In this document: one piece after another, positions 10,369 to 22,117 of the stretch
Layout: the number at the start of each line of letters is the position of its first letter
How positions within the stretch are numbered: the first letter of the stretch is position 1
Assembly: GCA_964035015.1 (NCBI GenBank)
Contig: OZ036013.1
Coordinates: 9,504,366-9,568,365, forward strand
Direction: 5' to 3'
Source: Corallium rubrum
Taxonomy: Eukaryota > Cnidaria > Anthozoa > Scleralcyonacea > Coralliidae
Length of the DNA: 64,000 bases
Notes under the pieces: generated by a model
Databases searched by the model: none
What the model was told of the DNA's origin: nothing
The model's input: the letters and a program-made list of their open reading frames with translations, nothing else
Translations under genes and position numbers: made by a program

Positions 10369-12500
10369 ACTGTTTTGAGCCTTAATGTACACAAGTCCTA
10401 ATTAACATACAATAAATTAAAAAAAGAATCGTAAAGACTAATTATTTACAAACAATTTTCATGCAACCAAAGTTAATATGTACTCACTTGTAATTCAGTA
10501 ATTGTGCATGAATAAAAACCATATTTTGAAGGAAATCTACTCAGACCACTTCAGTCATTAAATAAACATCCACTTCTGATTGGAGCTGAAGAACAATGAA
10601 TTGTAATAAAATTAAGATTTGAATTATTAATAAACTAGATTAATATAAAATTGGCATTTACAGTTAACAACAAAATTACAAATGATTGGTTACAAATATT
10701 GATTGCCTATATTAGTAACATTACTTGTTTGCAGAAAATTATAAGCTTTATCTTTTGAAGATGAAATCCAGTCCAGCTATAAACTATTACAAATATTTAA
10801 ATAATAAAATGTTTCTTTCAGAAAAATAGTCTACAGTATAGCAGCCTGAGCCATCTAACTATCAAAACGAACGACAAAAAACGTTTGCTGTCAAGTGCCA
10901 ACCATGCAAAGCTAAAAATACGACTGAGTAAATATATAAACAGAGTAAAATGGCTATAAAATGGTTCAAATTTTAGCAATTTTTGCACTAAATAGAAGTA
11001 AAGAAGCATGGAAATTACTTAGGATTTACTCTAGTGCCTTAACTTTAAGCCAAGAGTCGACGACGTCGGGACAAGCCCCCCCCCCCCCCCCCCCCACACA
11101 CACACATTTTATGTCGATGGGCTGGAATATCTTTCGCCTGCCCCCCTTCAAAAACTCAACTGTTTAGTCTGCCAACTGTGGTTTTCACTATTACGTGTTT
11201 CTAGAACTATTGAAAGTGTTTGAGGCAGAAAGTAGTTAATGTTTCAGTCTATTTCATATGTATATAGCTGCTGCTTTGATTGCTAGTGTTATGGCCGATG
11301 TCGTGATATTGTTGAGTTTAGAGGCAAGGAGACTGGGTACAACACTACGACATATCGATTAGGATCGATTAAGTAATATTTAAATTAAAACGCGAGCAGG
11401 AGTGTTTTATCACATTTAAAACCACGAGGGCGCTGCCCGAGTGTTTTAGATCTGATAAAACACGTGATGCGAGTGTTTTGAATGTTTTTTTGCTGTCACC
11501 CAAAACTTACCCTCCCCCCCGAAATTTTACTTGGCTATAGCCTTCGCCACCCCCCCGCCACCACCCCTCCCAAATATTTCACATCTTCCTACGCCGCTGC
11601 TCGGCTTTCTCCGAGTGCAATAATTTCCTTCGATAAACTTCCTTTGGCGGTAATCTGTTCTCGCATTTGATTGGTCGAGTTACTTACGGACCCTACCCCT
11701 TCCTCTGATAGTGTTAAAAATGTCTCCCTTTTCACACGCATAGTGTGTTACAAAATGTGACTTTTTACACGCCAGTGTGTTTTTAACTGGTTACACGCGT
11801 GTTGTAACGCATATTCGTTTATAACAACATGTCAGTGTTCTGGCGACGTACGTGTTGTTACAACATATATATGCGTTCCGAGATGAATTTCATCCCAGGT
11901 CAAAAAGCGCGGGAATTTAAGTAAGTGGAGCAAAAGAGAAGAAAACTCATCCTAATTTTACTAGATTATAGAAGTTATTTCGTGTGGACGGAATTCTGAC
12001 CGTAATATTCAAAGTTACAAGCATTGCAAGTCAGTAAACTTCATCCCGGTCTACCGCGGGTCATTTGTCCCCGGTCTCCATATAAACGTAACTTGGAAAT
12101 TATCTACAAGCCGAGATTCCGGTAGAGTGGAACATCACAGTCTACCGGGAACATGATAAACATGCCCTATATAGACGCAGTAAAAAAGATGAAGTTGTTC
12201 GACAACAATGCGCTCGAAAGTGTGTTAAATGTCATGTTTATTGGACACGTTAATGTTTTATATGTTTATATCTTCTCTGGTATGATAATACATTAAGCAA
12301 ACACGGCAACGCTAAGTCTAGCAATATGACGCCATTAGTTCAAAACACGGTTTTTTGCCAATCTATATTTAAACTTGTTTTGTCATGGCGAATATAAAAG
12401 TCTAGTGTAAATGTTCTGGATGTTTACCGTTATAATAGTATAAACACAGTAGAAAGCACTCATGCAGAGATGGCATATTGTCACCAGCGGTGTCTTAGAC
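10369..12500. other. Gene-free AT-rich stretch
   Basis: No gene-like frame, RNA gene or clear transposon ends were recognised. A long poly-C/CA tract lies at about 11077-11105. Confidence 0.45.
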
Positions 12501-13961
12501 TTATTAGGCTAAACGGCGTATTTTTCAGGCGCCGTATAAAATTCATATTAGGGTCGATCCAAATAATTAAATTGTTCTGGTTGAGTTTTACGGCATATTT
12601 TTGGCGTATTTAATAAGTCGAACTTTTTACAAGTTCTCGAGTCGTAGGCCTGGAAACGATGTTATCAACATGAATTATGGGTAGGAAATGTATTATAATT
12701 AATGTTTGTATTTTATTCGGCGCATGAAAGGTTAGTTGAGTCGAATTATACGACCAGGCTCGTCAGTATTTAATGGCTCTGTCGAACTTAATGCAAGTGC
12801 CGTATTTAATGGTTACAAACGGCGTCTTTTTCATGAACTTATAATTCTCATCTTTTATACGGCGCATGAAAAATACGCCGTTTATCACAGGCCTTAGGAG
12901 AAACGAACCACGCAAATCAGGCTAGCTTGCCAGATGTACACATGTATGAATAAAGTCCTTCATTGCACTCGTTTTTAGAAGAAACTGAAGAAATAACGGA
13001 CTTTGCGGGTCTTTCTGTGCACAGCTGGTTTATTGTATGTGTCTATTCAGCTGAATATTCACTTAAAAGTTCGCAGAATATATTAATGACAATGAGCACA
13101 ATTAAGTATATATTTATTCACTGCTTTTACACGAAGAATCTTCCGTCAGATCGTTATAAAATTTTTATCCAATTCTCAACTAAATTAAATTAAATTAAAT
13201 TAAATTAAACGAAAATTTAATGGCCATGGGTTGTTTCTTGGTCTGTGGCCAAACTTTTCGCAAAGCTACATCGAAATTGGTTCAATGCTTTTGGAGATAT
13301 CTTAGTAACAGACAGACGAACATACAGAATTAAAAACATAACTTTCTGATATGGAGGTAGTAAAACAAAACAATGTCAATTTTAGCTTCTGTTGCATTTG
13401 CTTTTACAAACCAACTAACCAAATGTGAAGTCTGCACGGGAAAGTATTTATCTAAGATTTCCGTACAGACCGAGCGACAAAGAAGTGAGGTTTATTCGGA
13501 AACACCAAAGGCAAATACTTTCTAGTACAGACCAAGCAAACAAGATTAATAAGCCAGAAGGGTTTTTGTAATTTGTGTTCTTATTTGTTTTCAACTCATT
13601 GTTTGCGTCTTCAGATGATCCCGTTCATCTTATTTATTTATTTTTGTTCGTTTCGTTTCATGTTTACACCTGTTAAACATTCAATTTCCTCGCTTTTAAT
13701 TATTCAATAAGTACATTTTATAAAGGGGAACCCTAATGTTCCAGGACGTATTATTGTTTAAAATGTTCCAACAAAATTGTCTGATTTTCTTTTACTTTCA
13801 TTCAAAGTATCTCAGAAATTTTCTGCCAAAAAAAGCAGTTTATTAAAAAGGGTGTAATGTTCTCCCAAGTGCTGGAAGTGCATTACCGCTTTTCTAATTT
13901 AATTGGACCTCTCAGCAACCGCTCATGGACGTGAGCCATTTACAAGTTCAGCTATGTACTG

Positions 13962-14009
<48 letters not shown>

Positions 14010-15400
14010 ACGAGCTCTAAACACAAATAGACACGAAAAGTCTAGTAGATTATAAAGTGTGTATAAAACAAAGTTTTGTTGAGAAATTCGGTGTAGTTCA
14101 AGAACTATATAAAATTAAACTTCGGACATCTATTCTTCCGACGACAGTAAGGAACTTTCCGATTTTATTCTGATATATTACGTGTAGCTTTAGATCTTTA
14201 AATAGGTAGGTTTTGGTCTAACTTTATATATAAAAAAAGGTCACTCATGCAATATGCCATTTTTGAGTAATAAAAAGAAGCGTCTACAAAGCGCATTTCC
14301 AACGACACGTTTAGCGCTTAACAGATGTCTCCATTAATTCAAAACACAATTTGTAGCCAATATACCTACATTTAGACTGTTGTTTTTCCATAACAAGTAT
14401 AGCAGTCTAGTGTAATTAAATGTTCTAGACGTATGCCGTAAGTGTAAACACAGTAAAAGGCACCCATGCAGAGACCGCATACCGCTTCTAATGGATTATT
14501 AAGAGAAACGAGCCATCCGGCCATTAACCAGGCTAGATTAGCAGACATATAGGCCCCTACGTGTATAGATATAAAATGCTTCATTGTATTCGTTTTGAGG
14601 AGAAAAAGAAATAACGAACTTTGCGTCTCTTTCAGTGCACAAGTGGTTTATCGTATAAGCCTTAAGATAAATATAAAACAATGAATCTGTTAAGTCTATT
14701 ATTTTTATTTGTTCATTCAACTAAATTTTCATTTAAATGTTTGCATAATATAATGACACTGAGCGCAATTAATTATCTTTTATTCATTTCTTTTACATGG
14801 AGAACATTTCGTCAAATTTGTATTACATTTTTTATCCAATTCTTAATTAAAGTAAACGGAAATTTAATGGGTTGGTGCTTGGTATGTGGCGGCAACGTTT
14901 TTGCAAAGCTACATTAAAATTGGTTCAATTCTTTTTGAGATATATAGTATTTGCAGACAGACAAACAAACTGAAGTAAAAACATAACCTTCTGGCGGAGG
15001 TAGTAAAACCAAACGATATGAATTCTATTTGTCTTTTGTATTTATTATGTTATACAATTTATAAATGTGCCTTAGACACAAATCGACACGAAAACTTAAA
15101 GTAGATTATAAAGTAAGTAAAATAAAGTTTTGTTGAGAAATTCAGTGTATTTCAAGAATTATACGTTTTTTTAAACGTGACATTTTCCGAAGGCATTTCC
15201 GACAACGCGCAATTTTGATTTGACAAGATTTCCAATTACAAAAACTTGAATATTTAAATTTTTAAGCTATTTTCCTTTAAAATTTTGTCAGCTACTTAAC
15301 GCTATAATATAGTTTAATACAATAAAGATAAAAATTTGCATTGCATTTCACTTTTAAAAACTGATGTTTACAAAACAACTTTTATGTGCGTGCGTATATG
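12330..15400 (+). repeat. Diverged tandem duplication, two units
   Basis: Several blocks recur in the same order: about 12340-12480 with 14337-14500, about 12899-13350 with 14513-14990, and about 14010-14110 with 15066-15170. The second unit lacks the inverted-repeat element at 12511-12893. Neither unit has a convincing gene. The (attaa)n runs at 13184-13210 and 15487-15512 and (at)n at 13971-14008 lie within or next to the units. Confidence 0.6.
12511..12893. mobile_element. Short terminal-inverted-repeat element
   Basis: An end sequence around aaacggcgtatttttcaggc near 12514-12540 is repeated in inverted form near 12855-12885, with matching extensions (gccgtataaaa). The interior holds further partial copies of the cgtatttaat motif. 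No coding capacity; probably a MITE. Confidence 0.6.
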
Positions 15401-16323
15401 TTGGCGTAATTTGCATTTTAACTCCATATTCATTTATTGTGTACGGAAGATAACCAAACGTATTCTCTATTCTATTTCGTGTTTAATTTAATTTAATTTA
15501 ATTTAATTTAATCATTTTATGTTAACTTTTAAAATATGTTTCAATAAATTTGAAGCAGTATTTGCGATCTATAGTCAATTTTCTAAAACATGCAGTCTGC
15601 CTTTTCAAATATTTATAAACAGGAAATGGAATAATTACCACAACACATTTAAAAGCCAGAAGCGTTTGGCTAAATTTCCATATCGAGAAGTGTTTTTGAG
15701 GAAGGAAGGCTGGTTTTCTAAAGAACAATACTAATAATGTAAGTTGTTCTATAACTACTTGATATTTATAAAATAATGTTTCAAAGTATAGAACCGTTTA
15801 CTCTAGACTTTAAAATTTAGATTGATCCGGGTCCATGCATCAGGACTGCATTTGCACAATAGCGAAGAAGAGAGTAGATGGGTTTGAATAAGGTTCGCAC
15901 TGAAGTAGAATTTCGCGGGACTTTTTATAGAAAACCCCGTATTGCTACAAAGACTAATTTTCTCAAGTATACTAACATTATTAAAACTACATTGCGCATA
16001 TAATAAAAACCGCTTTGAGTTAAAGCGTCTTTTCACACGCTTTAACTCAAAGCGGTTTTTAAGTCGATCTCGACATTCGTCTAGAGGGATTGTGAAAAAA
16101 TCGTTCCTTTAGTTAAATTAAAATTTATTGGCAAGTTGTAATTGCAAATTTTATAAGTTTTAATATCATGCGGAAATTAATCTACTTTAGACTGGAGATA
16201 CACGTAAAAGTATATAAGGTAACTTTAAGCCAACCATATTTTTTTCAATAACAACTTAAAAAGTACAACACAAAACAAAGACCATATGGTAACATGTTGT
16301 AAAATTCCCAACATTTGACTAAA
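15400..16323. other. Gene-free flank of the Polinton-type element
   Basis: No coding region is seen apart from short random frames. A 23-bp perfect inverted repeat with a 10-nt loop lies at 16005-16060. Confidence 0.45.
16005..16060. repeat. Perfect 23-bp hairpin
   Basis: Arms 16005-16027 and 16038-16060 are exact inverted copies (aaaaaccgctttgagttaaa... ) around a 10-nt loop. With its T run on the + strand it resembles a terminator in shape, but in this eukaryotic context that reading is not justified. It is probably a small foldback. Confidence 0.85.
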
Positions 16324-16329
16324 TAGACA

Positions 16330-17116
16330 AGTAGTATGTAAGGTATCGATCGACCCCTTTTTTAAAGGCGGCGCTAGGCGGCACTCATTAATATTCAGGC
16401 GGCGTTCTCATTAATATTCAGGCGGCGTTCTCATTAATGTTCAGGCGGCGTTCTCATTAATATTCAGCGGTGTGATGCACTGTGTGACGCCCGGTGTGAC
16501 GCCCGGTGTGACGCCCGGTGTGACGCCCGGTGTGACGCCCGGTGTGACGCCCGAAGGGTCTGAAGTGGCAGAGACAACTGCTCTGGTGAAACCTGAATAT
16601 TATTTGAATAATATGGAGACTTTGAATATTATATAGAACCTAAATGATCAAACAGTCTTATACACGTTTTGTGGCAATAAGTGTTAACAATTTTAGAGAG
16701 TTATCGTTTACTTTGGCCTAGTTTGTAGAGGAACGAAACAGAAATGGATAGAGGCACTTTATACTTTTTATCTTAAACCTGGTTTCTAGGAATTTAGCGG
16801 GTTTTTGGTTAAGTAATCTGAGTGTTATTTACTAAGAGATGAATGTTGACAGTTTTGGTCGAATTATCGCTTATCTAACCCTAGTGTATAGAGTATACGA
16901 ATCCTTGGATGAAGAATCAATTCGAGAAGCCGTAAGAAGAACGATTTTAAGTGTGGAAATATAAACCCAAAGCAGTTTATTACTTTGAAAGCGTTGCTAC
17001 GCTTTCTGTTACTAAGTGTGATATTTGCATATTTATCCTCAGTGCACGTGCAGGAGACAAAAGAGAAACTCATTAGGGCAATTATGAGGATTAGGCAAGT
17101 CTAGGCGAGAAAGTCA
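16330..17116. repeat. Left terminal inverted repeat of the Polinton-type element
   Basis: It starts at the shared terminus and holds two tandem arrays: ggcggcgttctcattaatatt-type units (about 16375-16465) and gacgcccggtgt units (six or so, about 16486-16555). The same arrays occur in inverted form at the right end with fewer copies (about 28610-28750). The repeat then continues inward as the arm of the larger palindrome. Confidence 0.85.
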
Positions 17117-17120
17117 TTAA

Positions 17121-18808
17121 AGTGTTTATGAAACGAACAAATCGTTTCTCAACTAACATTCTCATTTTGTAGTTCAGATTACGCTGATCATCATGCGCTA
17201 TTTTATTTTTACATCACGATTTTAGAAAGTAGATCTACAAGCCTTCAAAGTTGACCATTTGCACTAATTTTTGTCCGCCGCGCCGCGCGGCCAAATTGGT
17301 TTTGTGACGTCACTGGTTGTACACACGCTTGTTTTCAAAAGAAATATATGTAGACCCACGTAGCCCAGACTCAAAACTCACTGGTAAAAATGGAATATTT
17401 TGAAAAGTACTGTATTGCTAGTGGCCCAATCGAGATGAGTTGAAAGAACAACTTTAAGATTCAAGGATTGACTGTTTTCCTAGTGATGAGTTTGTTTGCC
17501 AAAATGGACAAAAATTGAATGGCTTTGTGGAACCGCACGTTTCCTAATGAAAGCCGTCAAACTGAAACTGTTCGGTACTTTGCTCCACGCGTTTCTATAT
17601 TATTTACTGTTTGTAAACAACGGCTTGACGGCTCTAAATTGAAAGAACCAGGGAAATTTACAACAAGGATTTTGTTGAAGCACCGAAGCCAAGAAGGGAG
17701 TAATGAAACCCCGGTTTAGATTGCGTTAGGCTACAGTGGCAAAGAAAGGAAATCTCAACCCGCGAAGGTGGACAGGTTGTATCGCTTGTATGTATATGGA
17801 TTTTTCATGTTTGATACTCGACCTCATTGCATTATTATAAAACAACACATGGAACAAGTATCAAACAAACAGAGATACTTTTACGGTTTCTTCGGCAGTT
17901 TGATATTATTTGTTATTTTGGCTCACTTTATATAAAATACAGTTGATGATCTTATATGTTTACATCGAGTAGCGTAATACGATATTTCACACCCGCAAAT
18001 CACGCCAGCGATGCTGTATAATCTGATGTAAACTACCAGAATTCTTTTAACGTTTGTTTGAACAGATCATTTGTATCATTGTTCAACCACAGTGAGTTGA
18101 TTTCAAATATACCTATGTGTCTGAAATATGCGATGAGCACAAATTATGTTTGATACGTTATTCATAACAAGATGAACCAGTTGTCCTGAACTCAAGTAAA
18201 CATGCACGGCGGAGCGCCTAAATAGCTCATTTTAAGTAGCAGTGATTCGTTTTATTAGCAGGGTATTTTTATAAGAAATGTGAAATACAACAAGGCAAAA
18301 GAATACAATTTGAACAACTTTTCAACTCCCCATAAAAAGGTCTAACACATATATTCAAACGGCACGCTGATGGCAACTTGGCAAGTGACAATAAATAGTT
18401 CATATGAGGTTGATGGCAGCTTTTATAACGCTTAAACTTCCTTGATTTCCATCAAATTCACTCTGTAAAATATTCTCACTCTCCTGGTTTGAGTTACCAA
18501 TCAAATGATAAGTCTTGCGCATGGTAAGACAGCACGAATCACGGTTAACTTAAGTTAAAACATACAGATAAAACTATAATAAAACAGCTAAGATCAAGAC
18601 ATGTGTACAACCAGTGACGTCACAAGCCGTTTTCCTTCGGTTCCAGGCCCCGGACAAAAACAAGTCCAAAATAAGCACTTTCAAACTCCCCAAAAAGCAT
18701 TTTGTAAAATCGTAGTGCAAAAATAAAATAGCGCACGATAATCAGCGTACCTTAAACTACAAAATAGGTGCACTTTTCGAGGAACGATTTTTTCGTTTCA
18801 TAAACACT
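17121..18808. mobile_element. TTAA transposon nested in left Polinton arm
   Basis: TTAA at 17117-17120 and 18809-18812 brackets 1.69 kb that is absent from the otherwise matching right arm near 28038. Ends are agtgtttatgaaacga in inverted orientation, and an imperfect inverted repeat extends about 210 bp, up to the shared tgtgacgtcactggttgtac. TTAA duplication plus an AG-type end suggests a Kolobok-like rather than a piggyBac element. No transposase was recognised; only a 66-codon frame of doubtful value lies at 17519. Confidence 0.85.
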
Positions 18809-18866
18809 TTAACAACACGCGTACATGTAATACAGAATTTAAACTATTCTATTGAGAAATATATCT

Positions 18867-19541
18867 TTACACAAAAAACTCTTGATTATTTAGTGATCTA
18901 TCGGTAACACTAGCATATGGGCATACAGTACATCTTATAATCCGAAGGCATGGATCATGAGTCTTGAGTTCTGTACCACAAACATTACATATCAGATTTC
19001 GAATAACACATTTGTTAAAATATTTCCACAAACACGTAGGACACTCAATTACATGTGTAAAATTAACAGGATTCTGACAACGTTCGCAATCAACAGGTTC
19101 GTCAATTATAGAATTTTCTGATTCTATTTCGGTGTAATCTTTATCGTGTTCTGAATCTTCTTCGGAGGACGTTTCTTCGTTTTCGCTCTCTGATTCTGTT
19201 TCTTCTTCTGCCTGCGCCAACATTGTCAGCACTCGAACATTTTCGATAAGGTTTTTGTCAATGTTAATGTCGGCGAGTCCTTTTACAAATACATTTAGAC
19301 CAGCTGGTTCGGGAATTCCTGAGACGTAAGGTGATACGCAGTATTCTACCAATTCGGCTATTTTTGTGTTTGGTAGAGTTCTTCCTTGATACACAATTTC
19401 TCCTTGGGGATTCCATGTTAAGTTGACATAGGACGCGAGTAAACTATTCAGCAAAGAAGACGCTGTCGCTTCATCGACTCCGTAGTCAAAGTGTGACAGT
19501 ATTTCTTTAACACGAAAATCATCATGTAATCTTTCTCCCAT
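18867..19541 (-). CDS. Polinton-associated acidic, Cys-rich protein (left copy)
   Basis: This 224-residue intact frame has an N-terminal alpha-helical-looking half (about 1-110), an acidic Glu/Ser linker (about 113-145) and a C-terminal Cys-rich segment with CERC, CPTC, CNVC and further Cys pairs (about 152-212), which looks like a zinc ribbon. I do not recognise a named family. Its place between the ATPase and the terminal repeat makes it an element-encoded protein, perhaps structural or regulatory. It differs from the right copy (27311-27985) at only two residues near positions 53-56. Confidence 0.75.
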   Translation of the reverse strand: MGERLHDDFRVKEILSHFDYGVDEATASSLLNSLLASYVNLTWNPQGEIVYQGRTLPNTKIAELVEYCVSPYVSGIPEPAGLNVFVKGLADINIDKNLIENVRVLTMLAQAEEETESESENEETSSEEDSEHDKDYTEIESENSIIDEPVDCERCQNPVNFTHVIECPTCLWKYFNKCVIRNLICNVCGTELKTHDPCLRIIRCTVCPYASVTDRSLNNQEFFV

Positions 19542-19585
19542 CGTGTTCAGGGTTCGAATGAGGGTCTTTACAAAATATCGTTCTT

Positions 19586-19865
19586 TTATATTAGTTCTGC
19601 GAGTCCGTCTAAAACAGGACCAAGTAAGACATCAAGAAATCCTGCACCTTTTTGAACCAGTATCTCCTTTTTTCTCATAAAACTACTTCGGGGACTAGCC
19701 AAAGTTGATATGTCGTCGCTATAAGGACATTGACCAAAAGTTCAACATACAATCACAAATGCATCTAATTTGCTCGGGGTTTGCAGTCTCCAACAGAGCT
19801 CGCTGTTGAATAGGTTCACTTGTACATAAAAGTTCAAGAAACGGTTTGTGCTTTTCCATCAACAT
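19586..19865 (-). pseudogene. Small Polinton-type ORF, split by a frame change (left copy)
   Basis: A reading frame starting MLMEKHKPFLELL runs about 49 codons to a stop. The expected C-terminal part (ILVQKGAGFLDVLLGPVL) continues in the +1-shifted frame to 19586. A short Lys-rich protein with a QKGGFLP-like segment near the end recurs, as I recall, in virus-like elements of this class; that is recollection, not a search. The identical frame change is present in the copies at 21676 and 26987. Confidence 0.55.
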
Positions 19866-19920
19866 CTCTATTTGACAGTCAGTGCCTAAATGAGGAAAAC
19901 GCTACCAAAACACACATTTT

Positions 19921-20050
19921 AAGAGGAGGAGGAGGAGGAGGAGGAGGAGGAGGAGGAGGAGGAGGAGGAGGAGAAAGAGGAGGAGAAAGAGGAGGAGAAA
20001 GAGGAGGAGGAGGAGAAAGAGGAGGAGGAGGAGGAGGAGGAGGAGGAGGA
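19921..20050. repeat. (GGA)n microsatellite
   Basis: Trinucleotide gga tract interrupted by gaaaga units. It lies between the ATPase and the small ORF of the left arm. Inverted-orientation counterparts occur at 21500-21620 and 26807-26930. Confidence 0.95.
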
Positions 20051-20141
20051 ACAAATAAACACACACACATACACATACAAAAGCATTTAGGTTAAAAACA
20101 TTTATTTCAGTTTTCGTTCAAACATATACATATAAAAAGTT

Positions 20142-21439
20142 TTAGTAAGGTCTGCTTCTTAGATTATATTTAGGCGTTTTTATTTTAAAAGTAGCATGAT
20201 AATCTTTCTTGTCCTCTGATGATAATTGGGAAACATCTTCTTTTGTCATGGGTAAATATTTTGATCTAGTCATCAATAGATGGTGTTCATACTCTTCTCT
20301 TTTATCCGGAGTCATCTTTGCCAAGTCGCTTTCTTTCCAATCCGAAGAGCTTTCCCAGTTCTGAAAGAAATTGTGTTTAAGCGTCGGTTGTTCAACGGTA
20401 GGAGGCGGTGTTACAAAATATGTTTTATGTGTAGCAGGGAAACTCCACGGAAGATCGTCAGTTTCTTGCTTTATCTCCGGTGTCAAATTTTCTGTATTTT
20501 TCCGAGGTTGAAGATTAGTCAGAGGTTGAGACTGATGTTGCAGTTGGTTTTGAAACGTCAGAAAACGTCCTAGCTGATTGGAGTAAAGTATGCTCTTTTC
20601 TTCAGGTGTCAACTGTGGCGCTTGTACAATATCTTGCATTTTTTGTTCTGTATTGTACATGGCATTAACAATCGGAGGTATTTGATAGGATTGCTTTTGT
20701 ATGAAACTACCCAGCTGTTGCTGCGTCTTGAGGCGGTGATCGTCGTCCGTGGTCGGTTTCAGATCAAGCATTAAGTAACCATGAGGACGAGTTGTGGCTT
20801 CCTCGTAACTCTTCATAAATTTATGGACATGACCTGGGTTCACCTGCCGTGCCAAGACAGAAATTTGTTGCTTATCCCTCGGAGACTTGAATAGTACGAT
20901 ATAGTGTGCGTTGAGGCTGATGGTTCTTGTTTCTTTGCCTTGATGAAATATATTCTGAACAATGTAGATCACGGAGAGATTCCTGTGATGACTTCCCTTA
21001 GTAAATAAATTAGCAATACGTTTATCTCCCCCTGATTGAGCCATGAGATCATCGAGGACGATCAGGTTACGTTGAGAGACTTCAAGAAAATTATCAGAGT
21101 CAATGTCGGAAGGTATACCCTCATAGAATTCGATGCCTGGTATTGTCTTGATCATTTCTAAATACGTGGGCTGCCATTGTCCATAGCACCAAATGATACG
21201 TTCAGGAGGAGGATTAATCGTAGTTTGGGCGTTTTCAAGAAGTGTTTTCACCCATACTGTTTTACCACTCTGAGTACACCCTGCGACAATGCAAGAAATG
21301 GATGCTGCATGACTGGTGCTCCATTGATAACTGGGGAAACATGCCCTGTATTACTTTCCTGATGGGAATTTTTAATATGGCGTTGCATGTTGAATAGTGT
21401 AGAAAACGTTTTTCCACAAGTGCTGCAGACATAAGACAT
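20142..21439 (-). pseudogene. C2H2 zinc finger + packaging ATPase (A32/FtsK-HerA type), left copy, one frameshift
   Basis: On the minus strand the gene starts at 21439 with a single C2H2 finger (YVCSTCGKTF...MQRHIKNSH). A linker follows, then a P-loop ATPase with Walker A GCTQSGKT and Walker B RNLIVLDDL. Conserved blocks FTKGSHHRNLSVIYIVQN and LNAHYIVLFKSPRD then match viral genome-packaging ATPases. A Gln-rich tail follows. Compared with the other copy one base is missing at 21295/21296, just before the Walker A motif, and an 11-codon segment is absent near residue 215 of the ATPase. The product would package or translocate element DNA. Confidence 0.85.
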
Positions 21440-21499
21440 GTTCACTCGTTGAAGAGCATGAGCAGAATAAATATTTCTAGAGAATGTCTTATTATTTAT

Positions 21500-21620
21500 T
21501 TCTCCTCCTCCTCCTCCTCCTCCTCCTCCTCCTCCTCCTCTTCCTCCTCCTCCTCTTTCTCCTCCTCCTCCTCTTTCTCCTCCTCTTTCTCCTCCTCCTC
21601 CTCCTCCTCCTCCTCCTCTT
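21500..21620. repeat. (CCT)n microsatellite at palindrome centre
   Basis: Inverted counterpart of the GGA tract at 19921. It is the first part of the extra, plus-strand gene-module fragment that forms the centre of the palindrome. Confidence 0.95.
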
Positions 21621-21675
21621 AAAATGTGTGTTTTGGTAGCGTTTTCCTCATTTAGGCACTGACTGTCAAATACAG

Positions 21676-21955
21676 ATGTTGATGGAAAAGCACAAGCCGT
21701 TTCTTGAACTTTTATGTACAAGTAAACCTATTCAACAGCGAGCTCTGTTGGAGACTGCAAACCCCGAGCAAATTAGATGCATTTGTGATTGTATGTTGAA
21801 CTTTTGGTCAATGTCCTTATAGCGACGACATATCAACTTTGGCTAGTCCCCGAAGTAGTTTTATGAGAAAAAAGGAGATACTGGTTCAAAAAGGTGCAGG
21901 ATTTCTTGATGTCTTACTTGGTCCTGTTTTAGACGGACTCGCAGAACTAATATAA
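21676..21955 (+). pseudogene. Small Polinton-type ORF (central copy)
   Basis: Third copy of the split small ORF, in plus orientation. It carries the same frame change as the copies at 19586-19865 and 26987-27266. Confidence 0.5.
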
Positions 21956-21999
21956 AAGAACGATATTTTGTAAAGACCCTCATTCGAACCCTGAACACG

Positions 22000-22099
22000 A
22001 TGGGAGAAAGATTACATGATGATTTTCGTGTTAAAGAAATACTGTCACACTTTGACTACGGAGTCGATGAAGCGACAGCGTCTTCTTTGCTGAATAGTT
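22000..22099 (+). pseudogene. 5' fragment of the Cys-rich gene at palindrome junction
   Basis: The first about 33 codons of the 224-residue gene (MGERLHDDF...) end abruptly at agtt (22096-22099). The sequence then switches to the ATPase gene, out of frame. The four bases agtt are shared by both parent sequences at the switch point. Confidence 0.8.
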
Positions 22100-22117
22100 A
22101 TCAATGGAGCACCAGTC

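Noticed and set aside
16038..16060. Hairpin plus T run as an intrinsic transcription terminator
   Set aside because: Bacterial-type terminators are not expected in this clearly eukaryotic DNA, and no gene ends there.
16486..16560. Tandem gacgcccggtgt units as a CRISPR-like array
   Set aside because: Units are contiguous without spacers, are part of a terminal inverted repeat, and vary in number between ends.
19820..20095. Poly-glycine or poly-proline frames over GGA/CCT tracts (also 21248-21721 and 26706-27032)
   Set aside because: Trinucleotide repeats give Gly or Pro runs. The real gene next to the tract at 21500 is the zinc-finger ATPase starting at 21439.
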